A stretch of 64,000 nucleotides of DNA, from assembly GCA_028287745.1 (NCBI GenBank), contig JAQBPB010000032.1, positions 62,001 to 126,000 of the forward strand. The letters run 5' to 3'. This stretch comes from Chloroflexota bacterium. GTDB taxonomy: Bacteria; Chloroflexota; Chloroflexia; Chloroheliales; Chloroheliaceae. The translations under genes and the position numbers were made by a program. Shown in pieces: positions 8,007 through 15,397 of this stretch (the stretch's first letter is position 1; the number at the start of each line of letters is the position of its first letter). The notes beneath the pieces are model-generated. The model was not told the origin of the DNA, searched no databases, and saw only the letters and a list, made by a program, of their open reading frames with translations.

Positions 8007-9914
8007 TTGAAGCGTATGAACAAAGTTTACTTCGCAAAGAAGCCCGGCGGGCGGCGTTACCTCAAAATAAGCGCCGCAGTAAGTGTCTTAGCCGGGCTGT
8101 TAATGATTCCTCTACTATGTGCCAGCCCCGAGTTAAGGGCGGCACCGGCATCTAGTACCCCCGCAAGCTGGCAGAAAAGTGTTGCTCTGCAATCAACCTC
8201 GTCGGGGGATTTTGGCAGTGCCGCCAGTGATGCGGCTATTGACCAGGCCCGCCAGGCTAATGCCAACTTCCTGACCCTGATTATCCCCCTACAACAGCCG
8301 GATGTTTTTTCGACTAATATCTACCGGGCCGGACATGCTCCAACCGATGGTGCCTTGATCCACGCTATTAACAAGGCGCACAGCGTTGGCATGAAGGTTT
8401 CGCTCAAACTGCACCTTGACCCGCAAGATGGAAAGTGGCGAGCTTCGATTAACCCGTCCGACCGCAACACCTGGTACCAGAACTATTCCAACCTGTTAAA
8501 CTACTACGCTACTTTAGGACAGGCTAATAAGGTCGAGCAGTTAGTGGTAGGGGCCGAACTTATTTCGATGGCTACTTCTACCTCCAACCCCGATAACACG
8601 CAGCGCTGGCGCACAATGATAGCCCAGGTCAGGCAGCGGTTTACCGGGACTCTGACTTACAGCGCCAACTGGGGCGGTGACTTCTTCAGCGAGGAATTCC
8701 CGCATATCAGTTTCTGGGATGCCCTGGACTATATTGGCATTTCAGCCTATTTCGAGCTGGCTAACTTTGTCAATCCCAGCGTTTCTCAGCTTATGGATAG
8801 CTGGAATTATTGGACCACCAATAAAATCCAGCCCTTCCAGAGTTCGGTTGGCAAACCGGTCGTTTTTACTGAGATAGGCTACCGCAGCGTAGACGGCGCG
8901 GCGATGCATCCCTGGGATTGGTCAATGGCTGGTAATTACAATGCCCAGGAACAGGTCAATGCTATTTCGGCGCTTGAACAGTTCTGGGGTAAGAATACCT
9001 GGTTTGCCGGTATGCAGTACTGGAGTTGGAACACCAATCCAAACTGCTGCGGTGTTGGTAATACCAGCTATGAAGTCCAGAATAAACCGGGGTATGCTGC
9101 CCTGCGCACAGCCTACAGCACCACGGATACCGCGCCCTCAACTCCTACTTTCAGCCTGGTAAGCACTATCAGTTCGCCCACTAACGGTCCTGCGGGCACA
9201 ACCTTTACTATAAATGCCAGCGTCAAGGCCAGTGCCACCAGTTCCGCGCTGATCGATATGGAGATTTACGATAAAGCGGGTACGCGGGTTTACCAGCAAT
9301 ATATGGCTAACCAATCTTTTACGGCGGGAGCGACCCGGACTTTCGCCTTTACCTGGGCAAGCCCTGCTAACCAGGCTCCGGGAGAATTTACGGTCAGCCT
9401 GGGTGTCTTCACCAATGATTGGGCCACCGCTTACCTGTGGTCGGGCAATGCGGCCACTATAACCATCAATCCTGCCTCCGTTACACCGGCTCCAGCCCCG
9501 ACAAGTACGCCTGTGCCAGCCACGCCAACTCCCACAAAGGCTCCGGTTCCGGGCAATCCACCTCCGACAAATACCCCTGTCCCGGCCCCCCCGACTGCAA
9601 CTCCGGTTGCCGGGCAGTACACGATAAGTATCTGGTGGCCGACTAATGGCGCGACCCTGAGTGGTATTCAACCTTTTAAAGCAGTGGTGAACAACCTTAA
9701 CCTTTCCCAATACAACCTTTACTGGCAAGTCGATGGCGGTAATCTGGTGTTAATGCCGGATAACCATACCGATGCACCGCACAAAGAGGCTTCCGTAGCG
9801 GTTAACGGTTGGACCTGGCGGGGGAGAGGCCCCTACACCGTTAACTTTGTAGCCAAAGACCTGAGTGGCAGCACTTTAGTGCAGCAGTCGATTCAGATAT
9901 TTGTGCAGAATTAA
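8007..9914 (+). CDS. Secreted glycoside hydrolase, GH113-like, with C-terminal beta domains
   Basis: Exported protein of 635 residues. A signal sequence (hydrophobic core about 20-38) leads to a TIM-barrel domain spanning roughly 55-375. Presumed catalytic glutamates are in VGAELISM (Glu184, acid/base) and VFTEIGYRS (Glu289, nucleophile), the pattern of GH113 mannanase-like enzymes. A beta-sandwich follows (about 385-490), then a Pro/Thr linker rich in TPVP repeats and a final Ig-like domain (about 540-635) with a GWTWRGRGPYTV segment. TTG 8007 lies only two bases from GGAG; ATG 8016 is an alternative start. It follows the GT genes and precedes a small anchored protein in the same operon, suggesting editing or release of the exopolysaccharide. 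Confidence 0.8.
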   Translation: MKRMNKVYFAKKPGGRRYLKISAAVSVLAGLLMIPLLCASPELRAAPASSTPASWQKSVALQSTSSGDFGSAASDAAIDQARQANANFLTLIIPLQQPDVFSTNIYRAGHAPTDGALIHAINKAHSVGMKVSLKLHLDPQDGKWRASINPSDRNTWYQNYSNLLNYYATLGQANKVEQLVVGAELISMATSTSNPDNTQRWRTMIAQVRQRFTGTLTYSANWGGDFFSEEFPHISFWDALDYIGISAYFELANFVNPSVSQLMDSWNYWTTNKIQPFQSSVGKPVVFTEIGYRSVDGAAMHPWDWSMAGNYNAQEQVNAISALEQFWGKNTWFAGMQYWSWNTNPNCCGVGNTSYEVQNKPGYAALRTAYSTTDTAPSTPTFSLVSTISSPTNGPAGTTFTINASVKASATSSALIDMEIYDKAGTRVYQQYMANQSFTAGATRTFAFTWASPANQAPGEFTVSLGVFTNDWATAYLWSGNAATITINPASVTPAPAPTSTPVPATPTPTKAPVPGNPPPTNTPVPAPPTATPVAGQYTISIWWPTNGATLSGIQPFKAVVNNLNLSQYNLYWQVDGGNLVLMPDNHTDAPHKEASVAVNGWTWRGRGPYTVNFVAKDLSGSTLVQQSIQIFVQN

Positions 9915-9932
9915 GTCGAGTTGGAGGTAAAC

Positions 9933-10487
9933 ATGAGTCATTGGAAGATGAGGTCAGGAATGAAGACCAAAAAATTCTCGCTTATGCGGCTGCTGGGGTT
10001 TATCAGTCTCGGGGCTATTGTGGTGGTCCTGGGCCTGGCCCTGGTGGGAAATAACACCGGTAACGCGAACGCAAAAACTAACCCGGCGGCTAACAAGGCG
10101 GCTGAAAAGGACAAATCAAAAGACAAATCAAAGGACAAAGATACTCAAAAGTCCTTGAAGGTTGTCTCGGTAACCAGCCCGGCCTCTTTTAAGGGGTCAA
10201 AGCCTTTTCCCATCACCGCTCTGGCACCTAATGAGAAACTGCTGGCCGTCACAATTGATTACGACCGGGACTTCAAAAATCACCTTCGCAGCAGCGAGTC
10301 GGGTGAAATAAATTTGAAGGACCTGAACAACAAAGTTTACTATACGGTAGGTACTGCCCTTGAACCGAGCGCCGGGCCGGGCAAGAAACCTTCTCGTCAG
10401 GCAACCTTTGTCTTTTCAATCCCGCAAAATCCCGGGAAAATAATGCTGAATTATGGACAACTTGAGGTAGACCTGGGGACCCCATAA
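9933..10487 (+). CDS. Small membrane-anchored extracytoplasmic protein, unknown
   Basis: Not recognised. About 184 residues: a basic N-terminus, one membrane anchor or uncleaved signal (about 18-38), a Lys/Asp-rich spacer of repeated DKSK units, then a small beta-rich domain of about 110 residues. ATG 9933 is preferred because GGAGG lies a few bases upstream; a TTG at 9921 in the same frame sits on that site. It begins 18 bases after the GH113-like gene and is followed by a strong terminator, so it closes the polysaccharide operon. A role with the secreted glycosidase is plausible by position only. Confidence 0.7.
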   Translation: MSHWKMRSGMKTKKFSLMRLLGFISLGAIVVVLGLALVGNNTGNANAKTNPAANKAAEKDKSKDKSKDKDTQKSLKVVSVTSPASFKGSKPFPITALAPNEKLLAVTIDYDRDFKNHLRSSESGEINLKDLNNKVYYTVGTALEPSAGPGKKPSRQATFVFSIPQNPGKIMLNYGQLEVDLGTP

Positions 10488-10515
10488 ACGCAGCTTAACA
10501 GGCCTGTCTTAAGTC

Positions 10516-10547
10516 CTCGCCGGTTTGGGTAGCCCCAAACCGGCGAG
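10516..10547 (+). terminator. Rho-independent terminator of the polysaccharide operon
   Basis: A perfect 14-bp stem (CTCGCCGGTTTGGG) closes on a TAGC loop, followed by a T-rich stretch. It lies 28 bases after the stop of the last gene of the rightward glycosyltransferase operon. Confidence 0.85.
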
Positions 10548-10620
10548 CCTTACTTTATATATTTGTATTTTTCATCTGGTTCTTGAAAAGGTTAAAGGGG
10601 AAGGTGCAGGTGACAAACGC

Positions 10621-10675
10621 AAAAATACCCTTCGAGCAGGTTTTCCTTTAAAGGACCGTTTCGAAGGGTATTTTT
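10621..10675. terminator. Bidirectional hairpin
   Basis: Perfect 15-bp inverted repeat AAAAATACCCTTCGA / TCGAAGGGTATTTTT around a 25-base loop, with T runs at both outer edges. A related hairpin (AAAATACCC / GGGTATTTT) lies at 11172-11224 on the other side of the transposase remnant. Confidence 0.65.
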
Positions 10676-10820
10676 AGGGCACCCGGTATTTCAGGGGAAA
10701 CCTGAAGCCGTACCTGACAAAACAATAATGCGACCGGTAAACGAACTCAGGGTGCTGTAATACCGGCGAAGGCAAAGCATTATTTGCTACCGGACATAAT
10801 TTTGGAGCGCTGCGAAATTA

Positions 10821-10880
10821 CCTTTCCACATACTTACTAACTTGATTTGGTAAAATCAAGTTAGTAAGTATGTGGAAAGG
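10821..10880. repeat. 28-bp perfect inverted repeat with 4-base loop
   Basis: Bases 10821-10848 are the exact reverse complement of 10853-10880, separated only by GGTA. The right arm ends in GGAAAGG, the likely ribosome-binding site of the transposase remnant that starts at 10890. In any transcript reading in from upstream this hairpin would bury the site, a known way for insertion sequences to limit transposase. Alternatively it is two abutted element ends. Confidence 0.85.
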
Positions 10881-11171
10881 ATCAGCAACATGAAAGGCCG
10901 GGTTTTTACCCCAGAATTTAAGCAAAACGTCGTTAAGGGATTACTCAGCGGAGAAAAGAGAGTGGTGCAACTCTGCCGCGAACTCAGCGTTTCAACTAAC
11001 ATCATTCATAATTGGAAGAAGGTCTACCTGGAAAAAGGCGAGGCGGCTTTTACCCAGAGTTTTAGTACCGCCAGAGAACCAAAACCCCAACTCAGTGCGG
11101 AGGAGCAGGAACTACTAGCCTTGCGCCAAAAGGAAGGGGTTAAAAAAGGGGCAACCTGGATAAATAAAAGC

Positions 11172-11224
11172 AAAATACCCGCCTGCTTTGCTCCTTCTTT
11201 AGAAGCGATGCCGGAGGGTATTTT
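11172..11224. repeat. Imperfect hairpin resembling the one at 10621
   Basis: AAAATACCC at 11172-11180 pairs with GGGTATTTT at 11216-11224. The outer part of the stem is shared with the hairpin at 10621-10675; the loops differ. The two copies bracket the transposase remnant. Confidence 0.45.
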
Positions 11225-11252
11225 TACCGAATCAACTATTATTTTTCATGCT

Positions 11253-11275
11253 GGCTCCTTTTTGCTAAAGGAGCC
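11253..11275. repeat. Short hairpin next to tRNA-Gln
   Basis: Nine-bp perfect stem GGCTCCTTT / AAAGGAGCC with a five-base loop, lying 42 bases beyond the 3' end of the leftward tRNA-Gln. It could stop the tRNA transcript, though no clear T run follows on the minus strand. Confidence 0.5.
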
Positions 11276-11317
11276 ACTGCTGCACGGGCTGTTTTCCTTA
11301 TCAGGAAAGTATTTAGA

Positions 11318-11388
11318 CTGGGGTACAAGGATTCGAACCTCAACTTACTGATTCAGAGTCAGCTGTCCTACCGTTAGACGATACCCCA
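11318..11388 (-). tRNA. tRNA-Gln (CTG)
   Basis: A cloverleaf can be drawn on the minus strand. The acceptor stem is TGGGGTA/TACCCCA with discriminator G, the anticodon loop CTCTGAA gives anticodon CTG (reads CAG), and the T loop contains TTCGAAT. CCA is not encoded. A consensus promoter lies 40 bases upstream at 11428-11456. The 3' end borders a transposase remnant, fitting the habit of mobile DNA to land beside tRNA genes. Confidence 0.93.
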
Positions 11389-11427
11389 CCGTTCTAACCC
11401 CCGGATATTTCACCCGAAGCGATTGGG

Positions 11428-11456
11428 ATTATAACACGTCATACGGTTTTACGCAA
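11428..11456 (-). promoter_or_regulatory. Sigma-70 promoter for tRNA-Gln
   Basis: On the minus strand: -35 TTGCGT (11451-11456), 17-bp spacer, perfect -10 TATAAT (11428-11433). Transcription would start about 30 bases before the tRNA. Confidence 0.85.
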
Positions 11457-11486
11457 GGGTCTGGACCGAGCATTTTGTAGAATTTG

Positions 11487-11838
11487 CATCCGGTCGGCTG
11501 CTACTAGCAATGCCCTGAAGGGAAAGTCCGGGTGAATAGTGCGTATCTCTGGTCAAGGCGATAGGCACTGGCCATTTTAACCGCTGGCCGGCCATATTTA
11601 CCGGGCGGCACGGTTAAGCTGAGTCAGAAGAATTTTACAAAAAAAAGAGGATGGTTCCAAGATTCACAAATATTGAAGAGAGGAGTTATAAATAATCGAT
11701 TCAGCTAGAATCGGGTTTACATAATTAAAACAAATAAGATAGTCCGGAAAAGGGGCCGCAATTAGATAAATAGATTCATTATTTATCCACAGATTATCAA
11801 CATCCAATTCCACAAAAAGGGCATAACTTGTTATAAAA
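11487..11838 (+). ncRNA. Candidate structured RNA with RNase P-like segments
   Basis: No protein frame fits this stretch. It carries, in the order seen in bacterial RNase P RNA, a small TGCT-ACT-AGCA hairpin (11499-11509), GGAAAGTCCGGG (11521-11532, like the conserved P4 5' strand), GGCACGG (11607-11613) and AGAATCGGGTTTACA (11707-11721, loosely like the 3' P4 strand). A TTAACCG/CGGTTAA stem (11577-11617) is also present. Other hallmark blocks of rnpB are not recognisable, and the last segment can instead form a CGATTC/GAATCG hairpin. It may be a very divergent rnpB, a decayed copy or another RNA class. Strand is taken from the motif direction. Confidence 0.28.
11783..11802 (+). promoter_or_regulatory. 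Tandem DnaA boxes
   Basis: A perfect TTATCCACA (11783-11791) is followed two bases later by TTATCAACA (11794-11802), one mismatch from consensus. The surroundings are AT-rich but no larger box cluster or dnaA/dnaN gene is nearby, so this is more likely a DnaA-binding locus than an origin. Confidence 0.55.
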
Positions 11839-11876
11839 ATAAGAGAGGCGGCTTTTACGAAAGCCGCCTCTCTTAT
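11839..11876 (-). terminator. Terminator of the 71-residue protein gene
   Basis: A long stem of about 17 bp (core AAGAGAGGCGGCTTT) with a tetraloop. On the minus strand it is followed by TTATTTTTATAA. It lies 35 bases after the stop of the leftward small gene. Confidence 0.8.
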
Positions 11877-11911
11877 CGCTACCCAGTAGCTGAATATAGG
11901 ACCGATTCTTA

Positions 11912-12127
11912 TCAGTGCCGTTTGGCCGCCCTGGAGTCTTGTTTGTAACTTACTGAATTTCCGCGAGAATCTTGCTTTCCCCCACGACCATAAACAGCCT
12001 TTATTGCCTCAAAATCGTCTCCGAAGACCATTTCCGCCCACAGTGGACCCATTTCCGCGTAATCCTGGTAAGCCTTTTCGTAGTCATTGATATAATCTGA
12101 CATACTGAGTGTGCCCATTTGAGCCAT
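11912..12127 (-). CDS. Small acidic protein of unknown function
   Basis: Not recognised. 71 residues, rich in Asp/Glu/Tyr in the first half (DYINDYEKAYQDYAEMG), with a basic Gln/Ser/Arg tail. No membrane segment or signal. The gene is well supported: AAGGGGGG eight bases before the ATG, a promoter at 12224-12251 and a strong terminator after it. Three TTTATRCCACA-type repeats lie between promoter and start codon, suggesting the gene is tightly controlled. Neighbouring genes give no hint of function. Confidence 0.65.
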   Translation of the reverse strand: MAQMGTLSMSDYINDYEKAYQDYAEMGPLWAEMVFGDDFEAIKAVYGRGGKQDSRGNSVSYKQDSRAAKRH

Positions 12128-12179
12128 TGATTATACCCCCCTTTTAACAGCAAACCGTGGCTAAATTGTTACAGTTCCG

Positions 12180-12222
12180 TTTATGCCACACGTGTATATA
12201 TTGTTGCCACATTTATACCACA
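12180..12222. promoter_or_regulatory. Repeated TTTATRCCACA sites (operator candidate)
   Basis: TTTATGCCACA at 12180-12190, TTGCCACA at 12204-12211 and TTTATACCACA at 12212-12222. The repeats lie at and just after the predicted transcription start of the leftward 71-residue gene, and their spacing (11 and 21 bases) puts them on one face of the helix. Confidence 0.45.
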
Positions 12223-12223
12223 T

Positions 12224-12251
12224 ATAGTAGCATACTCTAAAGAAATTGCAA
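12224..12251 (-). promoter_or_regulatory. Promoter for the 71-residue protein gene
   Basis: Minus strand: -35 TTGCAA (12246-12251), 16-bp spacer, -10 TACTAT (12224-12229) preceded by TGC, an extended -10. Confidence 0.6.
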
Positions 12252-12780
12252 TAGCTAAAAAGCCAAAAAAAAGCCGGAATCTAAAAAACGATTTTAATTT
12301 TCCTCGTATATAGTTTATTTATTTACTTCTCCCCAGGCCAGGTAACTTTATATTAACCAGACCTGTGGGCCCATCTATTTGAATCTGGTTAAGAATTCAA
12401 TCATAAGTATTAGAAAGTCTATTATTCATATGTTATGTTGAGTTTGTTTAATTTGCCAGCGGTCCGGGGCAGGTAAATAAGCCGGGTTGACCAGTTCGAG
12501 ACACCGGTAAAATTACCTGTAAAGAATAGATATTTGGCCTGGCCCGCAATGTCACTGTAATTTTTCTCTAAGAACTGGCGTTAGAAATGATAGAAGCCAC
12601 CAGTGATTGTAGAAAAAGGCTTGTTACACTGGTAACCTTTAGCCCTCCGGCAAATTACAACTTTGAATTTGACTTCGATTTAAGGCCACCAGTCTTCGAA
12701 ATACTTTCTCTCCAGCGGCGCATTACCAGGACCCCCTGAAGGGTGTCTCTAAAAATCCCTTAAATTAATAATTTTCACTT
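12252..12780. other. Non-coding stretch before the VWA lipoprotein gene
   Basis: No open frame is convincing here. A nested stem can form at 12470-12519 (CAGGTAA/TTACCTG outside, CCGG/CCGG inside), and a small dyad GTTAC-N4-GTAAC lies at 12623-12636. Either may belong to the leader of the downstream gene. No consensus promoter was identified. Confidence 0.35.
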
Positions 12781-12796
12781 TCGAAAGGAGTATGTG

Positions 12797-14332
12797 ATGC
12801 GAAAGCAGCATGTGGTTTGGTTTACCCTTTTTTTGGTCCTATGTATCAGCTTATCCCTGGCGCTGGCGGCTTGCGGTGAAAATACCGTTACTCCCGGAGC
12901 AATTTCTACAACTAAAGCAACTTCCGTCCCGGCTACTTCGGAACCATCCGCTACTACCGCCGTTGTGGTAACGCCGGGTACGGCTGTAAGCACAACTCCG
13001 GCTACCACCACTACCACCACTTCCGCCGCTAGTACCACGGCGGCCGCTGCAACCGGTTCGTCAGCCTCCAGCAAGACCGGCGAGGAGCCTACCGGACCGG
13101 TGGGAAGCTCAACAGGTTCAAGTGAGGTAGCCGCCGCAACCACGGCAGCAGCGGCTACTACAGCAGCGGCGGCCGGGTCGAGTTCCCGGTCCGACTCTTC
13201 AGAAGTCTATCCGGCCCCGGCTTATACCGCTGGCGGCAGTTCCAATCAGCCTGTCAACAATCAAAACCCGCTTAAAGCCGGGGCGGTTGATGATAATCTG
13301 AAGTTTGCCGAGTATTTGCAATATTTACAAAGCTACCGGGATAAAGCGGTCCTGCCTTTTGAAGTCAGGGAACGCTATATTATCAGTGTGGTTGATAGCA
13401 ATGCCCGGACAGTTTCCAATGCCACGGTCAAAATCTATGGCGGGCAGGTTTTACTTTACCAGGGTAAAACGTATTCCAACGGGCAGGTAATGTTCTTCCC
13501 CAGGGCGGTTCCGGCGGCGGCTCAGGTGACCCAGTTTGACGTAACGGTTGAAAAGAACGGGCATAACCTTAATAAGTCATTCAAACGGGCCGAAGCGAGC
13601 AATAGCCAGAGTCAGACCGCCGGGGCTGCCTGGACCCTGGAATTGCCGGGTACATTGCGTTCGCAGCAAGACCCCGCCCCGCGCCTGGACTTGCTTTTCC
13701 TGCTGGACTCGACCGGCAGTATGAGCGGTGAAATCCGGCGCATTCAGCAAACGGTTGCCGATATTTCGTACCAGATAACCACTCTGCCCGGCCAGCCGCG
13801 CCTGCGTTTTGGTATTGTGACCTATCGCGACCGGGGCGACAATTACATTACGCGCAAATACGGCTTTACCGAAAACCTGGGCGAGTTTAGCAATTTCTTG
13901 AACACTATATCGGCCGGGGGTGGTGGTGATTACCCCGAATCGCTGAACGAAGGTCTGCACGTAGCTATCAACGAAATGGACTGGACTACCGGCGATAGCT
14001 TGCGCCTGACCTTCCTGGTAGCCGATGCTCCACCGCACCTGGATTATCCCAACGACTACAAATACACCAATGAACTGGTGGATGCGGTCAGGCAGGGTAT
14101 CAAGGTCTATACGATTGGGGCGAGCGGTCTGACCAAACAGGGTGAATATGTGCTGCGGCAGCTTGCCCAGGTAACTATGGCCCAGTATCTCTTTATTACA
14201 CGCGGAGGTGACGAGGAGCAACCGGGCAGCGGTGGTCCCGCCAGTAATACCAACATTGTCTATTCCGAAAAATCGCTGGACAAAATCGTAGTCAATATCG
14301 TGCGGCAAGAGTTAAGCAACCTGACCCAGTAG
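12797..14332 (+). CDS. Lipoprotein with von Willebrand factor A domain
   Basis: Surface lipoprotein of about 511 residues. The signal ends LALAAC (Cys about 27). A long Thr/Ala/Ser-rich spacer (about 30-150) precedes a small carboxypeptidase-regulatory-like beta domain (about 195-260) and a VWA domain (about 298-490). The metal-ion site is intact: DSTGSMS (305-311) with the later Thr and Asp loops (YRDRGD, VADAPPH). VWA domains bind proteins through a bound divalent cation. ATG 12797 is preferred since AAAGGAG is six bases upstream; a GTG one codon earlier is also open. It stands alone, so its partner is unknown. Confidence 0.85.
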   Translation: MRKQHVVWFTLFLVLCISLSLALAACGENTVTPGAISTTKATSVPATSEPSATTAVVVTPGTAVSTTPATTTTTTSAASTTAAAATGSSASSKTGEEPTGPVGSSTGSSEVAAATTAAAATTAAAAGSSSRSDSSEVYPAPAYTAGGSSNQPVNNQNPLKAGAVDDNLKFAEYLQYLQSYRDKAVLPFEVRERYIISVVDSNARTVSNATVKIYGGQVLLYQGKTYSNGQVMFFPRAVPAAAQVTQFDVTVEKNGHNLNKSFKRAEASNSQSQTAGAAWTLELPGTLRSQQDPAPRLDLLFLLDSTGSMSGEIRRIQQTVADISYQITTLPGQPRLRFGIVTYRDRGDNYITRKYGFTENLGEFSNFLNTISAGGGGDYPESLNEGLHVAINEMDWTTGDSLRLTFLVADAPPHLDYPNDYKYTNELVDAVRQGIKVYTIGASGLTKQGEYVLRQLAQVTMAQYLFITRGGDEEQPGSGGPASNTNIVYSEKSLDKIVVNIVRQELSNLTQ

Positions 14333-14349
14333 TATAGAAGCAAAAAAAA

Positions 14350-14376
14350 CCGGGGAGCTTTAACAGTCTACCCCGG
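14350..14376 (-). terminator. Terminator of small leftward gene pair
   Basis: CCGGGG/CCCCGG stem read leftward into an unbroken run of eight T. It overlaps the stop codon region of the gene at 14368-14550, which supports that small gene. Confidence 0.7.
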
Positions 14377-14550
14377 CTGTGTTACATGAAGAATTGATGT
14401 GAGGTCTCGTTTGCGGAAAATGAGGTGATAATAAATTGGTCCTTCCGTCCGGCTGGCTACCCACCCCTGTGAAAACGAGAAATTCACGGTCAGGTGGATA
14501 GTGGGCCGGGCGGTTATTGTTGGCCGCTCTGGCGCTTTTGAATTAGACAT
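14368..14550 (-). CDS. Small protein, unknown
   Basis: Not recognised; 60 residues, no membrane segment, mixed composition. Support is positional: AAGG five to six bases before the ATG, a 12-base gap after the upstream gene on the same strand, and a terminator at its end. It could still be a chance frame. Confidence 0.4.
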   Translation of the reverse strand: MSNSKAPERPTITARPTIHLTVNFSFSQGWVASRTEGPIYYHLIFRKRDLTSILHVTQPG

Positions 14551-14562
14551 TTAGACCTTGCC

Positions 14563-14865
14563 TTATTCAAAAGCCGGAGTGGTATCCTGGGCCAGCTTGC
14601 GGCCAAAGGCGATTAGCTGGTGCCCAAATTGCTGTTTGATTGATAGCCTGGTCTTGACCTGGGCTAACTTGGCCTCTCTTACCTGCCGGTAATGTCTGGC
14701 TTGCTGCTGGTAACGTTCGCCGGTTTCACGGGCGCTGTATAACAGATCGAATTGCTTTTCCACGGTTTTCCCTTTCGTGTCATTCCCATCTGGGCCGGTG
14801 CCTTCACGCGCTGCGTCATGTGTAGCACGCTCCGGTTTACTGGCTTCAAATAAAGTTAAATCCAT
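14563..14865 (-). CDS. Small, probably helical, unknown protein
   Basis: Not recognised; 100 residues. The first third is charged and disordered-looking; the remainder (about 38-90) is rich in Gln, Arg, Lys, Ala and Tyr in a helical pattern (ERYQQQARHYRQVREAKLAQ). No signal or membrane segment. The ATG has only a weak GGGTAG upstream. It probably forms a two-gene unit with the following 60-residue frame, ending in the terminator at 14350. Confidence 0.5.
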   Translation of the reverse strand: MDLTLFEASKPERATHDAAREGTGPDGNDTKGKTVEKQFDLLYSARETGERYQQQARHYRQVREAKLAQVKTRLSIKQQFGHQLIAFGRKLAQDTTPAFE

Positions 14866-14951
14866 CTACCCGGTTAAATTGTTTTACTAAATTTCTTAAA
14901 GTCATGATCGGCAAAAAGGCGGTCATGTGCTTACTTTCGGGCATTAAAAAA

Positions 14952-14982
14952 CGCGATTGATAAGGTTTGCTCATCAATCGCG
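14952..14982. terminator. Bidirectional terminator
   Basis: Ten-bp stem CGCGATTGAT / ATCAATCGCG with a T run on the minus strand (CGTTTTTTA) and a shorter one on the plus strand. It follows the leftward 95-residue gene. Confidence 0.75.
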
Positions 14983-15029
14983 CTTTTCTGCTCCGGCCCG
15001 GCGAACTCTTCCCGGGACACCCCGGAATG

Positions 15030-15317
15030 TCAGCTTACTAGCGGCAGGTTGTTCCAGGCGGTTTGCCTGGCACGGGCCGTTATAGCGAGCTTACAATCCC
15101 TGGTCTGGCGGGTTGCAGTTCTCAGGGCGGCGCTAAAAAGGCGCTTTTGGCTGAGATGGTTATATTTAATTTCCTGGCTGGCGTCTTGCGCTCCTGCGCC
15201 CAGGCCGTTTCCTGCGGCCGGGGTTCCGTCCGAGTAAAAGCCGGCAAGTAAAACCGGACTTATACAGGCGCGTTCGAATACACGCGACAATTCAATATTT
15301 TCGTAGCTTCTTGCCAA
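15030..15317 (-). CDS. Small orphan protein with strong expression signals
   Basis: Not recognised; 95 residues, basic in the C-terminal half, without membrane segments. Expression signals are unusually good. TTG start at 15317 is preceded by AAAGGAG at nine bases, and a near-consensus promoter (TTGACA-16-TATAAT) lies at 15398-15425. A perfect CRP-type palindrome lies just upstream, and a terminator follows at 14952. This argues for a regulated gene despite the unfamiliar product. Confidence 0.6.
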   Translation of the reverse strand: MARSYENIELSRVFERACISPVLLAGFYSDGTPAAGNGLGAGAQDASQEIKYNHLSQKRLFSAALRTATRQTRDCKLAITARARQTAWNNLPLVS

Positions 15318-15397
15318 TTGCTTTTACTCCTTTCCTGGGAATTTGCGGCCCGTCGGTCGCAGCCTGGTCTTTTGTTAACGGTTGCTTACCTGTTTGT

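Larger units (their letters stand above)
10890..11351 (+). pseudogene. Truncated IS3-family OrfA transposase remnant
   Basis: The first 80 or so residues match the helix-turn-helix half of IS3-type OrfA: RVFTPEFKQNVVKGLLSGEK, then LCRELSVS and IIHNWKK. The usual leucine-zipper and the OrfB integrase are missing. After about 11150 the frame reads through unrelated sequence containing two hairpins and ends inside tRNA-Gln, so it is a broken gene. ATG 10890 has GGAAAGG nine bases upstream. No second inverted repeat or OrfB was found, so the element cannot move by itself. Confidence 0.75.

Noticed and set aside
9138..9728. 196-codon antisense frame in the GH113-like gene
   Set aside because: Low-complexity shadow of the Pro/Thr linker; the sense gene is well supported.
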